DNA of 64,000 nt, from assembly GCF_014904705.1 (NCBI RefSeq), contig NZ_JACZCQ010000010.1, positions 62,001-126,000 of the forward strand, read 5' to 3'. This document shows positions 1-8,822 of the stretch, in pieces (positions within the stretch are counted from its first letter, which is position 1; each line of letters opens with the position of its first letter). The notes beneath the pieces were generated by a model. That model saw only the letters and a program-made list of their open reading frames with translations. It was not told where the DNA came from and did no database searches. This stretch comes from Nisaea sediminum. Lineage in GTDB: Bacteria > Pseudomonadota > Alphaproteobacteria > Thalassobaculales > Thalassobaculaceae. The position numbers were made by a program, and so were the translations under genes.

Positions 1-1248
1 AAGACACCCACTTCACGCAGAAATTTCCTCAAGGGCAGCCTCGCCGCCGGCGGTGCGCTGGCCGCGGCCCCGGCCCTGGCCGCGGGCGATCCCCTTATCA
101 CCGAGGTGCAGCCTTGGGCGAACCAGCTCGGCGCAGGCGTCGACGTCGCTCCCTACGGCATGCCGTCGAAATACGAGGCGCATGTCCGTCGCCGCGACGT
201 GCCGTGGCTGACCGCCGATCCGGTCAGCTCCGTCAACTTCACGCCGCTGCATGAACTGGACGGCGTCATCACGCCGAACGGGCTCTGCTTCGAGAGGCAT
301 CACGGCGGCACGGCCGATATCGATCCGGCGAAATACCGCCTGATGATCAACGGTCTCGTCGAGAAGGAAATGGTCTTCACCCTGCAGGATCTGAAGCGCT
401 TTCCGCGGGAGAACCGGGCCTACTTCCTCGAATGCGCGGCCAACAGCGGCATGGAGTGGCGCGGTGCGCAGCTTAACGGCTGCCAGTTCACTCATGGCAT
501 GATCCACAACGTGATCTATACCGGCGTCTCGCTGAAGACGATCCTCGAGCAGGCCGGCGTCAAGACCAACGGCAAGTGGATCCTCCCGGAAGGCGCCGAT
601 GCCTCCGCGATGACTCGCTCGATCCCGATCGAGAAGGCGCTCGACGATTGCCTCGTCGCCTTCGCCATGAACGGCGAGGCGTTGCGGCCGGAGCAGGGCT
701 ATCCGGTCCGGCTCGTCGTTCCGGGCTGGGAAGGCAACATGTGGGTCAAGTGGCTGCGCCGGATCGAGGTCGGCGACATGCCCTGGCATCACCGCGAGGA
801 AACCTCGAAATACACCGACCTGATGGAGAACGGTAAGGCGCGGCGCTTTACCTGGGAGATGGATGCCAAGTCCGTCATCACCAATCCGAGCCCGCAGGCA
901 CCGATCACCCACGGCAAGGGCCAGACCATCATTACCGGTGTCGCCTGGTCCGGGCGCGGCACGATCAAGGAAGTCCACGTGACGACCGACGGCGGCCGCA
1001 ACTGGCGGCAGGCGCGGATCGACGGCCCCTCCTGGAACAAGTCGATGCACCGCTTCTATTACGAGTTCGACTGGGACGGCAGCCCGCTGCTGCTGCAGTC
1101 GCGCGCGGTCGACAGCACGGGCTACGTGCAGCCGACTAAGAACGAGTTGCGCGCGGTTCGCGGCGAGAATTCGATCTACCACAACAACGGCATCCAGACC
1201 TGGTACGTGAACGAGAAAGGGGAGGCGGAAAATGTCGAGATTTCTTAA
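1..1248 (+). CDS. soxC: Sulfite dehydrogenase molybdopterin subunit SoxC (5' end cut by window)
   Basis: SoxC is the molybdenum-cofactor subunit of periplasmic sulfur dehydrogenase Sox(CD)2, which oxidises the SoxY-bound sulfane sulfur during thiosulfate oxidation. The frame is open from base 1 and begins inside a Tat signal (RRNFLKG followed by an Ala-rich stretch ending ALAAG), so only the first few residues are missing. The mature part shows the sulfite-oxidase-type fold: a cofactor-domain segment with the conserved cysteine in FLECAANSG, then a C-terminal dimerisation domain with VAWSGRG and TDGGRNW. An in-frame ATG at 106 lies inside mature sequence and is not the start. The stop overlaps the soxD start by 17 bases, so the two are translationally linked. 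Upstream sox genes presumably lie to the left of the window. Confidence 0.93.
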   Translation, partial: KTPTSRRNFLKGSLAAGGALAAAPALAAGDPLITEVQPWANQLGAGVDVAPYGMPSKYEAHVRRRDVPWLTADPVSSVNFTPLHELDGVITPNGLCFERHHGGTADIDPAKYRLMINGLVEKEMVFTLQDLKRFPRENRAYFLECAANSGMEWRGAQLNGCQFTHGMIHNVIYTGVSLKTILEQAGVKTNGKWILPEGADASAMTRSIPIEKALDDCLVAFAMNGEALRPEQGYPVRLVVPGWEGNMWVKWLRRIEVGDMPWHHREETSKYTDLMENGKARRFTWEMDAKSVITNPSPQAPITHGKGQTIITGVAWSGRGTIKEVHVTTDGGRNWRQARIDGPSWNKSMHRFYYEFDWDGSPLLLQSRAVDSTGYVQPTKNELRAVRGENSIYHNNGIQTWYVNEKGEAENVEIS

Positions 1249-2290
1249 TCTGGCAGCGCTGGCCCTGGCCGTCGGTCTGGCGGCTCCGGCTTCGGCCGAG
1301 AACTATGACCTTGGACGCGCCGCGACCCCCGACGAGGTCGCGGCCTGGGACATCGATGTGCGCCCGGACGGGCTAGGCCTGCCGGAAGGCAAGGGCTCGG
1401 TGGCCGACGGCGAGGCGATCTACAGTGAACGCTGTGCGGTCTGCCACGGCGATTTCGGCGAGGCGGTCGGACGCTGGCCGGTCCTGGCCGGCGGGCAGGG
1501 CACGCTGATGAGTGCGCGCCCGGTCAAGACCATCGGCTCTTACTGGCCGTATCTTTCGACCGTCTGGGATTACGTCCACCGGGCGATGCCTTTCGGCGAT
1601 GCGCAGTCGCTCAGCAATGACGAGACCTACGCGATCACGGCCTATCTCCTGTATCTGAACGATCTGGTCGATGACGATTTCGAGCTCTCGAAGGCGAATT
1701 TCACCGAGGTTCGGCTGCCGAACGAGGAGGGTTTCTATCCGGACGACCGGACCGAGACCGCCGTCTGGAAGAACCGCACGCCTTGCATGGAGAACTGCAA
1801 GGAGGAGGTGAAGATCACCAAACGGGCGGCGGTCATCGATGTAACGCCGGACGAAGCCAACGGCGCGGCGGCCGACGCGATGGGTGAGGGTTCCGGAGCG
1901 GCGGCTCCGGCCGGCGAGCCGGCCAGTGAACCTGCGACGGAAGTCGCGGCGGTACCCGCCGTCGATCCCGCGCTGGTCGAAGCCGGCGAAAAGATCTTCA
2001 AGAAATGTCAGGCCTGTCATGCCGTTGGCGAAGGCGCGAAGCACAAGATCGGCCCGCATCTGAACGGCGTCTTCGACCGCACCGCCGGCACCGCCGACGG
2101 TTTCACCAAATATTCGAAGGATATGGTGAAGGCCGGCGAGGACGGTCTCGTCTGGAACGAGGAGACGCTCGCATCCTTCCTTGCCAAGCCGAAGGATATG
2201 ATCAAGCGGACCAAGATGTCGTTCGCTGGACTGAAAAAGGACGACGAACTGGCTGCTGTGATAGCCTACCTGAAGGCGACGTCCGAATAA
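1232..2290 (+). CDS. soxD: Sulfur dehydrogenase diheme cytochrome c subunit SoxD
   Basis: SoxD is the electron-accepting subunit of Sox(CD)2. The 352-residue protein has a Sec signal peptide (about residues 1-22, ending ASAEN) and two class I heme sites, C68-AV-C71-H72 and C259-QA-C262-H263. An Ala/Pro/Glu-rich linker (about residues 205-245) separates the two cytochrome domains. The second domain has the GPHLNGVFDR and MSFAGLKKDDE signatures of small soluble c-type cytochromes, where the Met is the likely distal ligand. Two hemes fit the SoxD type described in Paracoccus. It starts inside the end of soxC and is followed 14 bases later by another diheme cytochrome gene. Confidence 0.92.
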   Translation: MSRFLNLAALALAVGLAAPASAENYDLGRAATPDEVAAWDIDVRPDGLGLPEGKGSVADGEAIYSERCAVCHGDFGEAVGRWPVLAGGQGTLMSARPVKTIGSYWPYLSTVWDYVHRAMPFGDAQSLSNDETYAITAYLLYLNDLVDDDFELSKANFTEVRLPNEEGFYPDDRTETAVWKNRTPCMENCKEEVKITKRAAVIDVTPDEANGAAADAMGEGSGAAAPAGEPASEPATEVAAVPAVDPALVEAGEKIFKKCQACHAVGEGAKHKIGPHLNGVFDRTAGTADGFTKYSKDMVKAGEDGLVWNEETLASFLAKPKDMIKRTKMSFAGLKKDDELAAVIAYLKATSE

Positions 2291-2304
2291 TATGAGGACA
2301 TGAC

Positions 2305-3030
2305 ATGATGGCGGTGACGGTACGCATTATCCGGGCCCTGGGCCTCGCGATGCTGCTGACCGTCACCGCCTTTGCCGTACCGGTCGGCGCTGTCGAGCTC
2401 GGAGACGCAAAAGCCGGCGAGCAACTCTTCCGGGTTTGCAAATCCTGCCACCGCGTCGGTGAGGGCGCGGAGAACGCGGTCGGCCCGCATCTGAACCGGA
2501 TTTTCGGCCGCGTCGCCGGATCCGTCGAAGGTTTCCGCTATTCCGAGGGATTGGTCCGGGCCGGCGCGGACGGTCTCGTCTGGGACGCCGACAATCTCGA
2601 TATCTATCTCGAAAACCCGAAAAACCTCGTCTCCAAGACGCGGATGAATTTTGCCGGCATGCCCGATCCGGCGGACCGGTCGCACGTCCTCGCCTATCTC
2701 CGTGCTTTTTCCGACAAGCCGAGCAACATCCCGGAAGCGGCGCCGACGGCGACCGCGACGGATCACGATCTCGATCCGGCCATCCTCGCGATCGTCGGCG
2801 ATCCGGATTATGGTGAATATCTGTCGGGCGAGTGCCTGACCTGCCACCAGAAGAGCGGAGCGAACGAGGGCATTCCCTCGATCACCGGCTGGCCGAAGGC
2901 CGATTTCGTGGTGGCCATGCATGCCTACAAGAAAGAGCTCCGACCGCACCCGGTCATGCGCATGATCGCGGGGCGGCTGTCGGATGAAGAGATCGCCGGA
3001 CTAGCGGCGTATTTCGAAGGCCTCGACTGA
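2305..3030 (+). CDS. soxE: Periplasmic diheme cytochrome c, SoxE/FccA-like
   Basis: A 241-residue exported cytochrome with heme motifs C45-KS-C48-H49 and C177-LT-C180-H181. The first domain resembles the second domain of SoxD just upstream (VGPHLNRIFGRVAG, MNFAGMPD). The second resembles the cytochrome subunit of flavocytochrome c sulfide dehydrogenase (IPSITGWP, then RMIAGRLSDEEIAGLAAYF). Its place between soxD and the flavoprotein gene matches soxE in the soxCDEF order of Paracoccus. The likely role is to accept electrons from the flavoprotein encoded 28 bases downstream. An N-terminal signal peptide (ending PVGAVE) is clear. The symbol follows gene order and the FccA-like half and is less certain than the family. 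Confidence 0.82.
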   Translation: MMAVTVRIIRALGLAMLLTVTAFAVPVGAVELGDAKAGEQLFRVCKSCHRVGEGAENAVGPHLNRIFGRVAGSVEGFRYSEGLVRAGADGLVWDADNLDIYLENPKNLVSKTRMNFAGMPDPADRSHVLAYLRAFSDKPSNIPEAAPTATATDHDLDPAILAIVGDPDYGEYLSGECLTCHQKSGANEGIPSITGWPKADFVVAMHAYKKELRPHPVMRMIAGRLSDEEIAGLAAYFEGLD

Positions 3031-3057
3031 ACGGGGCCCAAATCGGGAGGAACTGCC

Positions 3058-4329
3058 ATGTCTCTGAGTAGAAGGTCGATCCTGAAAGGTGCGGCAGCGG
3101 GTGCCGTGCTGACCGCGGCGCCTATGGTGATGGGCGCCAATCACGGCAAGCCGAAGGTGGTTGTTGTCGGCGGCGGCGCCGGCGGGGCCACAGTGGCCCG
3201 GTATCTCGCCAAGGACAGCAAGGGTGCACTCGACGTCACCCTGGTCGAGCCGACCCGTACTTACTACACCTGCTTTTTCTCCAATCTCTATCTCGGCGGA
3301 TTCCGTACGCTGGACTCGATCGCCCATAGCTACGGCAAGCTCGCCAGCGAGTACGGCATCAACGTCGTGCATGACTGGGCGGTGGGCGTCGACCGGGACA
3401 AGAAGACCGTCGCGCTCGCCGGCGGCGGATCCGTGCCCTACGACCGCTTGGTCCTGTCGCCGGGCATCGATTTCGTCGAGGGTTCGGTTCCGGGTTGGGA
3501 TATCTCCGCGCAGAACAAGATGCCGCATGCCTACAAGGCCGGCTCGCAGACCGAACTGCTGAAGGCGCAGGTCGACTCCATGCGCGAGGGCGGGGTCTTT
3601 GTGATGGTCGCACCGCCGAACCCCTATCGCTGCCCCCCGGGTCCCTACGAGCGGGTTTCCATGGTGGCCCATGTGCTGAAGGCGAAGAATCCGAAGGCAA
3701 AGATCCTGATCTTCGATCCGAAGGACAAGTTCTCCAAGCAGGGGCTGTTCCAGGAAGGCTGGGAAGCAAGGTATCCGGGGATGGTGGACTGGCTCGACGC
3801 CAGTTTCACCGGTCCGTTGCAGGAGGCGCGGCCGGACAGCATGGAAGTGGTCGTCGGCGGCGAGGTGACGAAGGCCGATGTGGTCAACGTGATCCCGGCG
3901 CAGAAGGCCGGCCGCATCGCCGAGCTGGCCGGTGTGACCGACGAGAAGGGCTGGGCGCCGGTAGTGCCGGCGACCATGCAGAGCCGGATGGACGAGAACA
4001 TCCACGTGCTCGGCGATGCCACCAACCAGGGCGACATGCCGAAATCCGGCTTCGCGGCCAACAGTCAGGCGAAGGTCGCGGCCAATGCGATCCGCGGCGC
4101 GCTTACCGGCTCCAAGGTGTTCCCGGCCAAGTTCTCGAACACCTGCTGGTCGCTGATCGACACCGACAACGGGGTCAAGGTCGGCGCGGCCTACGAGGCG
4201 ACGCCGGAGAAGATCGCCAAGACCTCCGGCTTCATCAGCCAGACCGGCGAGGATGCCGCGTTGCGCAAGCAGACCTTCGAGGAAAGCCTTGGCTGGTACT
4301 CCGGCATCACGACCGACATGTTCGGTTGA
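3058..4329 (+). CDS. soxF: Sulfide dehydrogenase flavoprotein, SoxF/FccB type
   Basis: A 423-residue FAD flavoprotein of the flavocytochrome c sulfide dehydrogenase family, exported by Tat (SRRSILKGAAAG). The Rossmann nucleotide-binding motif VVVVGGGAGGATVARYL starts at residue 34. Cys72, in YYTCFFSN, sits where the covalent FAD-linking cysteine lies in Allochromatium FccB once a signal of about 30 residues is removed. Cys192 (PYRCPPGPYE) and Cys363 (SNTCWSLI) correspond to the redox-active disulfide pair, so all key cysteines are present. It is expected to oxidise sulfide or a sulfane intermediate and pass electrons to the SoxE-like cytochrome. The ribosome binding site GGGAGG precedes the ATG. 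Confidence 0.88.
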   Translation: MSLSRRSILKGAAAGAVLTAAPMVMGANHGKPKVVVVGGGAGGATVARYLAKDSKGALDVTLVEPTRTYYTCFFSNLYLGGFRTLDSIAHSYGKLASEYGINVVHDWAVGVDRDKKTVALAGGGSVPYDRLVLSPGIDFVEGSVPGWDISAQNKMPHAYKAGSQTELLKAQVDSMREGGVFVMVAPPNPYRCPPGPYERVSMVAHVLKAKNPKAKILIFDPKDKFSKQGLFQEGWEARYPGMVDWLDASFTGPLQEARPDSMEVVVGGEVTKADVVNVIPAQKAGRIAELAGVTDEKGWAPVVPATMQSRMDENIHVLGDATNQGDMPKSGFAANSQAKVAANAIRGALTGSKVFPAKFSNTCWSLIDTDNGVKVGAAYEATPEKIAKTSGFISQTGEDAALRKQTFEESLGWYSGITTDMFG

Positions 4330-4341
4330 TCCGCATCAATG

Positions 4342-4375
4342 CCGCGGCCTGCGGGCGAAGTACCTTGGGCCGCGG
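4342..4375 (+). terminator. GC-rich hairpin after soxF (weak terminator candidate)
   Basis: Perfect 8-base arms CCGCGGCC and GGCCGCGG are separated by 18 bases, 12 bases after the soxF stop. There is no U-tract (TTGCCTCTC follows), so it may stabilise the 3' end or attenuate rather than terminate. It lies in the 188-base gap before the DsrE-like gene, the longest gap inside the sox group. Confidence 0.35.
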
Positions 4376-4517
4376 TTGCCTCTCTTGCCCGGCAACGCTG
4401 CCGAGAATGTGACGAAAGAGTCCGGTCAGAAAATGCTAATCGCCTATCTTGAGAGGCTCCGCTCCGGCGCGGGAACAATGCGCAGGCGGGCCAGGCCATT
4501 TCAAAGGGAGACGCGAA

Positions 4518-4976
4518 ATGCCGTTTCTGTTCCGGGTGCTCGTCCTGATGTGTCTTTTGACAATCGGATCTGCCTTACCGGGAACCTCGCGGGCGGACGA
4601 TGGGGTTCACAAGCTTGTCCTGCAGATCAGCGACAACGATCCGCACAAGATGATGGGCGTCCTGAACGTCGCCGCCAACGTATCGCGGCACTATTCCGGG
4701 ATCGGCGAGGAGGTGGAGATCCGCATCGTCGCCTTCGAGGCCGGGTTGCACCTGTTGCGGACCGACACCGCGCCGGAGGATGTGGCCAAGCGGGTCCGGG
4801 GCTTCGGGATGAGCATGCCGAACGTCACCTTCGTTGCCTGCGGCAACACGATCGACACCATGGAGCGGCTGGAAGGCAAGAAGATCCCGATCCTCGAGGA
4901 CGCGGAAATCGTCCAGACCGGGGTTGTCGCGCTGATCGAGGCCGACGAGGCCGGGTGGACCATCGTCCGTCCGTGA
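4518..4976 (+). CDS. Exported DsrE-family protein
   Basis: A 152-residue protein with an N-terminal signal peptide (hydrophobic core LVLMCLLTIGSAL, cut near SRADDG) and a DsrE/F-like alpha/beta domain (KLVLQISDNDPHK, then EIRIVAFEAGLHLL). A single conserved-type cysteine, C108 in FVACGNT, lies where DsrE-family proteins carry a sulfur-handling cysteine. The start at 4518 is chosen because AAGGGAG lies about ten bases upstream and the residues after it form a normal signal peptide; an in-frame start at 4449 would bury it. Exported DsrE-like proteins are common companions of sox genes, so a periplasmic sulfur carrier or binding role is likely but inferred. Confidence 0.8.
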   Translation: MPFLFRVLVLMCLLTIGSALPGTSRADDGVHKLVLQISDNDPHKMMGVLNVAANVSRHYSGIGEEVEIRIVAFEAGLHLLRTDTAPEDVAKRVRGFGMSMPNVTFVACGNTIDTMERLEGKKIPILEDAEIVQTGVVALIEADEAGWTIVRP

Positions 4977-5002
4977 CCCCGGCGGTCGGCTGAGAGGGCG
5001 TT

Positions 5003-6082
5003 ATGGAGTTTCTCGAAAATCTTCTCGCGACGGACCTCGTATCGGATCCGGCCAAGGCCGCGCTCTGCGGCATCCTCGTCGGGCTCGTCTTCGGTGCCTG
5101 CGCCCAGGCAAGCCGGTTCTGCCTGAGAAGCGCCTCGATCGAGTTCTGGGGCGGCAAGCCGGGGCCGAGCTTCGCGATCTGGCTGCTGGTCTTCGGCTCC
5201 GCTCTCCTCTTCGTCCAGATCCTGCTCTCGTCCGGTATCCTCCCAGTTAACGAGGTGCGCCAGCTGTCCTCCGCCGGCACGCTCTCGGGCGCGATCATCG
5301 GCGGCGCGATGTTCGGCGTCGGGATGATCCTCGCGCGCGGCTGCGCAAGCCGGCTGCTCGTGCTCTCGGCGACCGGAAATCTCCGTGCCCTGATGACCGG
5401 ATTGCTGGTCACCGTGATCGCCCAGGCGGCGCTGACCGGGTTGCTCTCGCCCCTCCGCCTCGAGCTTTCCGCGCTCTGGTCGGTTGGACCGGACGCGCGA
5501 AATCTCAATCTGCACCTGCCCGCCTATGCGGGTCTGGTCGTCGGAGGCGTGCTTCTTGCGCTTGCCGTTTTCCTCGCCTGGCGCGCCGCCCTCGGGACCG
5601 GACGGACCCTGATCTCGATCGTCCTCGGCGGTTCGATCACCCTCGGATGGCTGCTGACGGCCTCGCTCGCCCATGTCTCCTTCGAGCCGGTCTCCGTCCT
5701 CAGCGTGACCTTCACCGGCCCGTCGGCGGATACGCTGATGGCGCTCATCACCCAGCCGGCGATCCCGCTCGAATTCGGCGTCGGCCTCGTGCCGGGCGTC
5801 GCGCTCGGGTCGTTTGCCTCCGCCGTGCTACGGAAGGAGTTCCATGTCCAGGTGTTCGACCAGTCGACCGGGATGGTGCGCTATGTCGTCGGCGCCGTGC
5901 TGATGGGCTTCGGCGGTATGCTGGCGGGTGGTTGCGCGGTCGGGGCGGGCGTGACCGGAGGGTCTGTCCTGTCCCTGACCGCCTGGCTCGCGCTGCTTGC
6001 CATGTGGCTCGGTTCGGGTGCCTGCCAATGGCTGATGGAACGGCGGACACCGGCTTTCGGTAACGGCCGGGTGGCCTCATGA
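5003..6082 (+). CDS. YeeE/YedE-family membrane transporter for sulfur compounds (SoxT-like)
   Basis: A 359-residue polytopic inner-membrane protein of the YeeE/YedE family (thiosulfate transporter TsuA and SoxT relatives). It has about nine or ten hydrophobic segments and the family's cysteine-containing signatures repeated through the chain: GACAQASRFCLRSA near residue 32, ARGCASRL near residue 111 and GGCAVGAGVTGGS near residue 310. These cysteines are thought to relay thiosulfate or sulfide through the channel. Its place inside a sox cluster supports transport of a sulfur intermediate. It has a GAGAGGG ribosome binding site, and its last codons overlap the next gene as ATGA. Confidence 0.85.
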   Translation: MEFLENLLATDLVSDPAKAALCGILVGLVFGACAQASRFCLRSASIEFWGGKPGPSFAIWLLVFGSALLFVQILLSSGILPVNEVRQLSSAGTLSGAIIGGAMFGVGMILARGCASRLLVLSATGNLRALMTGLLVTVIAQAALTGLLSPLRLELSALWSVGPDARNLNLHLPAYAGLVVGGVLLALAVFLAWRAALGTGRTLISIVLGGSITLGWLLTASLAHVSFEPVSVLSVTFTGPSADTLMALITQPAIPLEFGVGLVPGVALGSFASAVLRKEFHVQVFDQSTGMVRYVVGAVLMGFGGMLAGGCAVGAGVTGGSVLSLTAWLALLAMWLGSGACQWLMERRTPAFGNGRVAS

Positions 6083-7647
6083 CTCTTGCGATCCGGTTTT
6101 TCCTCGCGGCGGTTCTGTTCCTCAGTTCCGCTGGCGGTCTCGTCGTCGAGATCGTCGCCGGGCGCCTGATCGCGCCCTATGTCGGCATGTCGCTCTATAC
6201 CTGGACGGCGATCATCGCCGTGGTGCTGGCGGGCCTTTCGGTCGGCCACTGGATCGGCGGCCGGATGGCGGGCCCGGAGGTGGATCGGACCAGCGGCATG
6301 CGCCGCCTCGCAATCGCCCTTGCCCTCGCCGGCGCCACGAGCCTGCTCGCGCTCCTGCTGCTGAACGATCTCGCCGTCGGTCTGCTCTCCTCCGGGCTCG
6401 GGCAGGTCACCATCGTGGTGCTGCTTGCTACGGCGCTCTTCCTGCTGCCGAGCCTCTTTGTCGGTATGGTCGCGCCCGTCGTCACCAAGCTTGCCGTCGA
6501 CGAGGCGCCGGAACGGACCGGTGCAATCCTCGGACAGATGTATGCCATCGGGACGGTCGGCAGCATCGCCGGCACGCTGTCGGCGGGCTACTTCTTCATT
6601 TCCTGGGTCGGCTCCGCCGGGACGCTGATCGCAGTGACGCTGCTCTATGCGGTTCTTGCGCTCGCCTGCGCCCTGCTCGCTGGCCGGAAAGCGGCGCTGA
6701 TTGCCTGTGTCGCGATGGTCGGGCTATCCGTGCCCCTCGCCGGAACAGGTATCGCGCGCGGGGCCTTCACCTCCCGCTGCACGGTGGAGAGCGACTATTT
6801 CTGCATCGTGATCGACGATTTCGCGCCCTATAGCGGCCGTCCGAGCAAGCTCATGGTGCTCGACAACCTGGTGCACAGCATCAACGACCGGGACGATCCG
6901 AGCCTGCTCTACAGTCCCTATATCCATTTCGTCGATGAATATGCCCGCCGCCGCTTTCCTCTCGATGTGGCGGGCACGGAGCTCTCCGCCTTCTTCATCG
7001 GCGGCGGCGGATATTCCCTGCCGCGTGCCTGGGCCGCGACGGTGCCGGCCGCGCGTCTGGTGGTGGCGGAAATCGACCCGGCGGTGACAGTGGCGGCGCG
7101 TGATCATCTTTGGCTCGACCTGTCGGCGCCGGGGCTTGAGATCCATCACCGGGACGCCCGCGCCTTGCTGCAGTCCCTGCCGAAAGAACCGCAGTTCGAC
7201 GTGATTTTCGGCGACGCCTTCCATGACATTTCGGTGCCGACCCATCTGGTCAGCCGTGAATTCCACGGCGAGGTGGCGGCGCGTCTCAGACCGGACGGCT
7301 TTTATGTGGTCAACGTGGTGGACGGCGCCCGAAACCCGCGTTTCCTTGCCGCGCTGGTGCATACGCTGGCGCAGGATTTCGGTGATGTCGCGATCTGGCG
7401 GGAAGCGGGGGAGCAGACCGGGGTCAGCCCGGAGGGGCGGATAACCTACGAGGTGGTCGCTTCGGCCTCCGGCGCGCCGGTCCCGGCGATCCATTCCGCC
7501 TTCGGGATCCGCCGCACCTGGCAACGGATCCCGATCGGGGATCTGATGGATCCCGGTTCGGAACCCCCGGTGGTCCTGACCGACGATTTCGCGCCGGTCG
7601 ACCGATTGCTTTCCGGGGTCCTGTTCTCGGCCGTTTCTACTGAATGA
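6079..7647 (+). CDS. Membrane-fused spermidine-synthase-like protein
   Basis: A 522-residue two-part protein. The first 220 residues or so carry about seven transmembrane helices. The rest is a Rossmann-fold spermidine-synthase/methyltransferase-like domain with the nucleotide-binding turn FIGGGGYSLPRAW (about 304-316), the acidic VVAEIDP strand and the GDAFHD motif. Annotated relatives are called fused MFS/spermidine synthase, but aminopropyl transfer has not been shown for most. It overlaps the YeeE gene by four bases (ATGA), so it is co-translated with the sox group. Its role there is unknown. Its 3' end overlaps the convergent rhodanese gene by 11 bases. Confidence 0.8.
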   Translation: MTLAIRFFLAAVLFLSSAGGLVVEIVAGRLIAPYVGMSLYTWTAIIAVVLAGLSVGHWIGGRMAGPEVDRTSGMRRLAIALALAGATSLLALLLLNDLAVGLLSSGLGQVTIVVLLATALFLLPSLFVGMVAPVVTKLAVDEAPERTGAILGQMYAIGTVGSIAGTLSAGYFFISWVGSAGTLIAVTLLYAVLALACALLAGRKAALIACVAMVGLSVPLAGTGIARGAFTSRCTVESDYFCIVIDDFAPYSGRPSKLMVLDNLVHSINDRDDPSLLYSPYIHFVDEYARRRFPLDVAGTELSAFFIGGGGYSLPRAWAATVPAARLVVAEIDPAVTVAARDHLWLDLSAPGLEIHHRDARALLQSLPKEPQFDVIFGDAFHDISVPTHLVSREFHGEVAARLRPDGFYVVNVVDGARNPRFLAALVHTLAQDFGDVAIWREAGEQTGVSPEGRITYEVVASASGAPVPAIHSAFGIRRTWQRIPIGDLMDPGSEPPVVLTDDFAPVDRLLSGVLFSAVSTE

Positions 7648-8617
7648 GCTGCGTCAGCTTCTCGCCGCCGGTCTGATTGTCCAGAGCGGAGTCGACGGGC
7701 AGCTTCGGGTCCGCCGACCATTCGACCATCGAGCCGTCATACATCCTCGCCTGCTCGTTCCCGAGGATCTCCTGGGAGACGAACCAGCCGAGGCTGGCCC
7801 AGTGGCCGGTATTGCAGAAGCTGACCTGCGCGCCTTCGGTCGGGATCCCCGCCATCGCGTAGAGCTTCGAAATGGTGTCGCGGTCGCGGAAGGTGCCGCC
7901 GTTCTGCGTCAGCCAGTTCTCCGGCAGGTTTCGGGCGCCCGGAATGGTCCCGGCGCGCTTTGCCTTGCCGTGCTTGTTGAGGCCGAGGAACTGGTCCTGC
8001 GGACGGTTGTCGACGATCACCTCGCCGGCCGTCGCGGCAGCGGCCATATCGGTCTTGTCGACCAGCATTTCCTCGCGCAGCTCGGCGGAGAAGATCGTCG
8101 GCTCCAGTTTGACTTCACCCTGCTCGAGCGGATTCACCGGAAGCTTGGTCTTCTCGTCGATCTCGGCGGTATAGGCCTGCATGCCGCCATTGAGGATCGA
8201 GACCGCGTCGTGGCCGACGACCTTGAAGGTCCAGTAGATGCGCGTCGCAGTCCCCATATCGAGCGCCGACTTTCCGGCCGGAACGATGACGACATGGTGC
8301 TCGTTCTCGATGCCGAGATTGCCGATCGTCGTCTCGAGCGTGTCGACGGTGGAGAGCTGGGCGATGGTGCCGTTGCCGTCCTGGGTGCGCCAGCCGTCCT
8401 TCAGGTAGTCGGTCCAGATCGCGCCGGGGATGTGGCCGTCGAGGTAGGTCTGCTTGGTCGCCCCGTCGAGCTCGCCGCGGACGTCCAGAAAGACGATCCC
8501 GGGCTCACCGATATGCGCCTTCACCCAATCGATGCTCACGAGCGGCGTCACGGTTTCGGCGCGCGCCGCGCCGGCAATCATGACCAAAGCGAAAAGGGAT
8601 GCGATCAGTTTCTTCAT
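7637..8617 (-). CDS. Periplasmic tandem-rhodanese sulfurtransferase
   Basis: A 326-residue exported sulfurtransferase (signal peptide MKKLIASLFALVMIAGAARA) with two rhodanese domains. The N-terminal one (about 25-165) begins VKAHIGEPGIVFLDVRGE and lacks the catalytic cysteine. The C-terminal one (about 190-300) has the active-site loop FCNTGHWAS with the persulfide-forming Cys. The start at 8617 is chosen because it gives a clean signal peptide; an in-frame ATG 48 bases upstream would spoil it. It faces the sox cluster and is its likely functional partner, handling sulfane sulfur from thiosulfate or thiols. The substrate cannot be read from sequence. Confidence 0.87.
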   Translation of the reverse strand: MKKLIASLFALVMIAGAARAETVTPLVSIDWVKAHIGEPGIVFLDVRGELDGATKQTYLDGHIPGAIWTDYLKDGWRTQDGNGTIAQLSTVDTLETTIGNLGIENEHHVVIVPAGKSALDMGTATRIYWTFKVVGHDAVSILNGGMQAYTAEIDEKTKLPVNPLEQGEVKLEPTIFSAELREEMLVDKTDMAAAATAGEVIVDNRPQDQFLGLNKHGKAKRAGTIPGARNLPENWLTQNGGTFRDRDTISKLYAMAGIPTEGAQVSFCNTGHWASLGWFVSQEILGNEQARMYDGSMVEWSADPKLPVDSALDNQTGGEKLTQLIQ

Positions 8618-8822
8618 GGTCTTGTCCAATCGAAGCCAGGGCGCGGGATGTTTTCGGAAAAGCACCGGGCCCGATCTCGTGGAAAATAGAAAGATCGTTC
8701 CTGATTGCCTAGATGTGGGTCATCAAATAGAAAGGGTTGGTCAATGAGTCATTCTCGCCTGACCGTCCCTTTCCCGATTCCGGAAATATGTGACCGGGTT
8801 ATGCCCGCCGGAAAACGGCAAA

